Source: Heteroruminococcus sp964369885 | Lineage (GTDB): Bacteria; Bacillota; Clostridia; Oscillospirales; Ruminococcaceae | NCBI GenBank assembly: GCA_964369885.1 | Contig: CAYJGQ010000118.1 | Coordinates: 1-5,332, forward strand | DNA: 5,332 nt | Direction: 5' to 3' | Shown here: piece after piece, positions 5,221 to 5,332 of the stretch | How positions within the stretch are numbered: position 1 is the first letter of the stretch | Layout of the letters: each line of letters opens with the position of its first letter | Notes under the pieces: generated by a model | The model's database searches: none | What the model saw: the letters and a program-made list of their open reading frames with translations, nothing else | What the model was told of the DNA's origin: nothing | Position numbers and translations under genes: made by a program

Positions 5221-5332
5221 GGTCAAGACCGTGGGGCTTTGCCCCCTATCGCTCACGCGAAAGGTCAAGACCGTGGAGCTTTGCCCCCTATCGCTCACGC
5301 GAAAGGTCAAGACCGTGGGGCTTTGCCCCACA
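5221..5332. repeat. Tandem array of 42-bp hairpin units, cut by the window end
   Basis: Units start at 5221, 5263 and 5305. The first two differ at one base (G to A at 5277). The third is cut after 28 bases and diverges in its last few. A worn partial unit (GCGCTCAA) precedes the first. Each unit carries three small hairpins: GGTC-AA-GACC, GGGGC-TTT-GCCCC and TCGC-TCAC-GCGA. The 5277 change breaks a pair in the middle hairpin of unit two. On the - strand the array reads as a 14-residue protein repeat because 42 is a multiple of three. That frame is antisense to the repressor end and has no start signal, so I treat the array as non-coding. It begins 10 bp after the repressor stop, and no T-tailed terminator separates them within the window. 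Confidence 0.9.

Noticed and set aside
5143..5331. Minus-strand ORF with a 14-residue repeated peptide
   Set aside because: It is the 42-bp array read in frame, overlaps the repressor gene antisense, and has no visible start signals.

Overview
This window looks like chromosomal DNA of a Gram-positive, low- to mid-GC Clostridia-type bacterium. The reasons are strong AGGAGG-type ribosome binding sites, a classical lipoprotein signal on the solute-binding protein, sigma-A-like promoters, and GC-rich hairpin repeats between genes. The repeats resemble what I recall from gut Oscillospiraceae/Ruminococcaceae, but that narrower placement is memory-based and low confidence.

Layout. Bases 1-655 hold no convincing gene. 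They contain a tandem array of three 76-bp units (45-272), an AT-rich stretch with little recognisable content, a long perfect inverted repeat (473-517), and a promoter followed by a second inverted repeat (574-634). Next is a three-gene polar amino acid ABC importer on the + strand: lipoprotein binding protein (656-1522), a hairpin in the gap (1542-1591), permease (1641-2357) and ATPase (2370-3149). It is closed by a terminator (3173-3208) whose hairpin can also serve the opposite strand. A small two-helix membrane protein lies on the - strand (3269-3529). It diverges, across an AT-rich double promoter region (about 3588-3706), from a + strand pair: a TIM-barrel metal-dependent hydrolase of the amidohydrolase_2 type (3775-4575) and, 17 bp later, a LexA/CI-like self-cleaving repressor (4593-5210). 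The window ends inside a second tandem array, of 42-bp units (5221-5332).

How the genes work together. The binding protein captures an amino acid or a related molecule outside the cell, the permease carries it across the membrane, and the ATPase powers transport. The hairpin after the binding-protein gene probably lets that gene be expressed above the other two. In the second half, the repressor is downstream of the hydrolase in one apparent transcript, and that transcript diverges from the small membrane protein gene. Repeated half-sites overlap both promoters, so the simplest model is a repressor-controlled divergent locus. The inducing signal and the substrate of the hydrolase cannot be read from the sequence.

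The ABC importer is ordinary. The parts that deserve a second look are the two hairpin-rich arrays, the unexplained inverted repeats, and the divergent locus of membrane protein, hydrolase and self-cleaving repressor. I see no CRISPR array, transposase, rRNA, tRNA or recognisable riboswitch.
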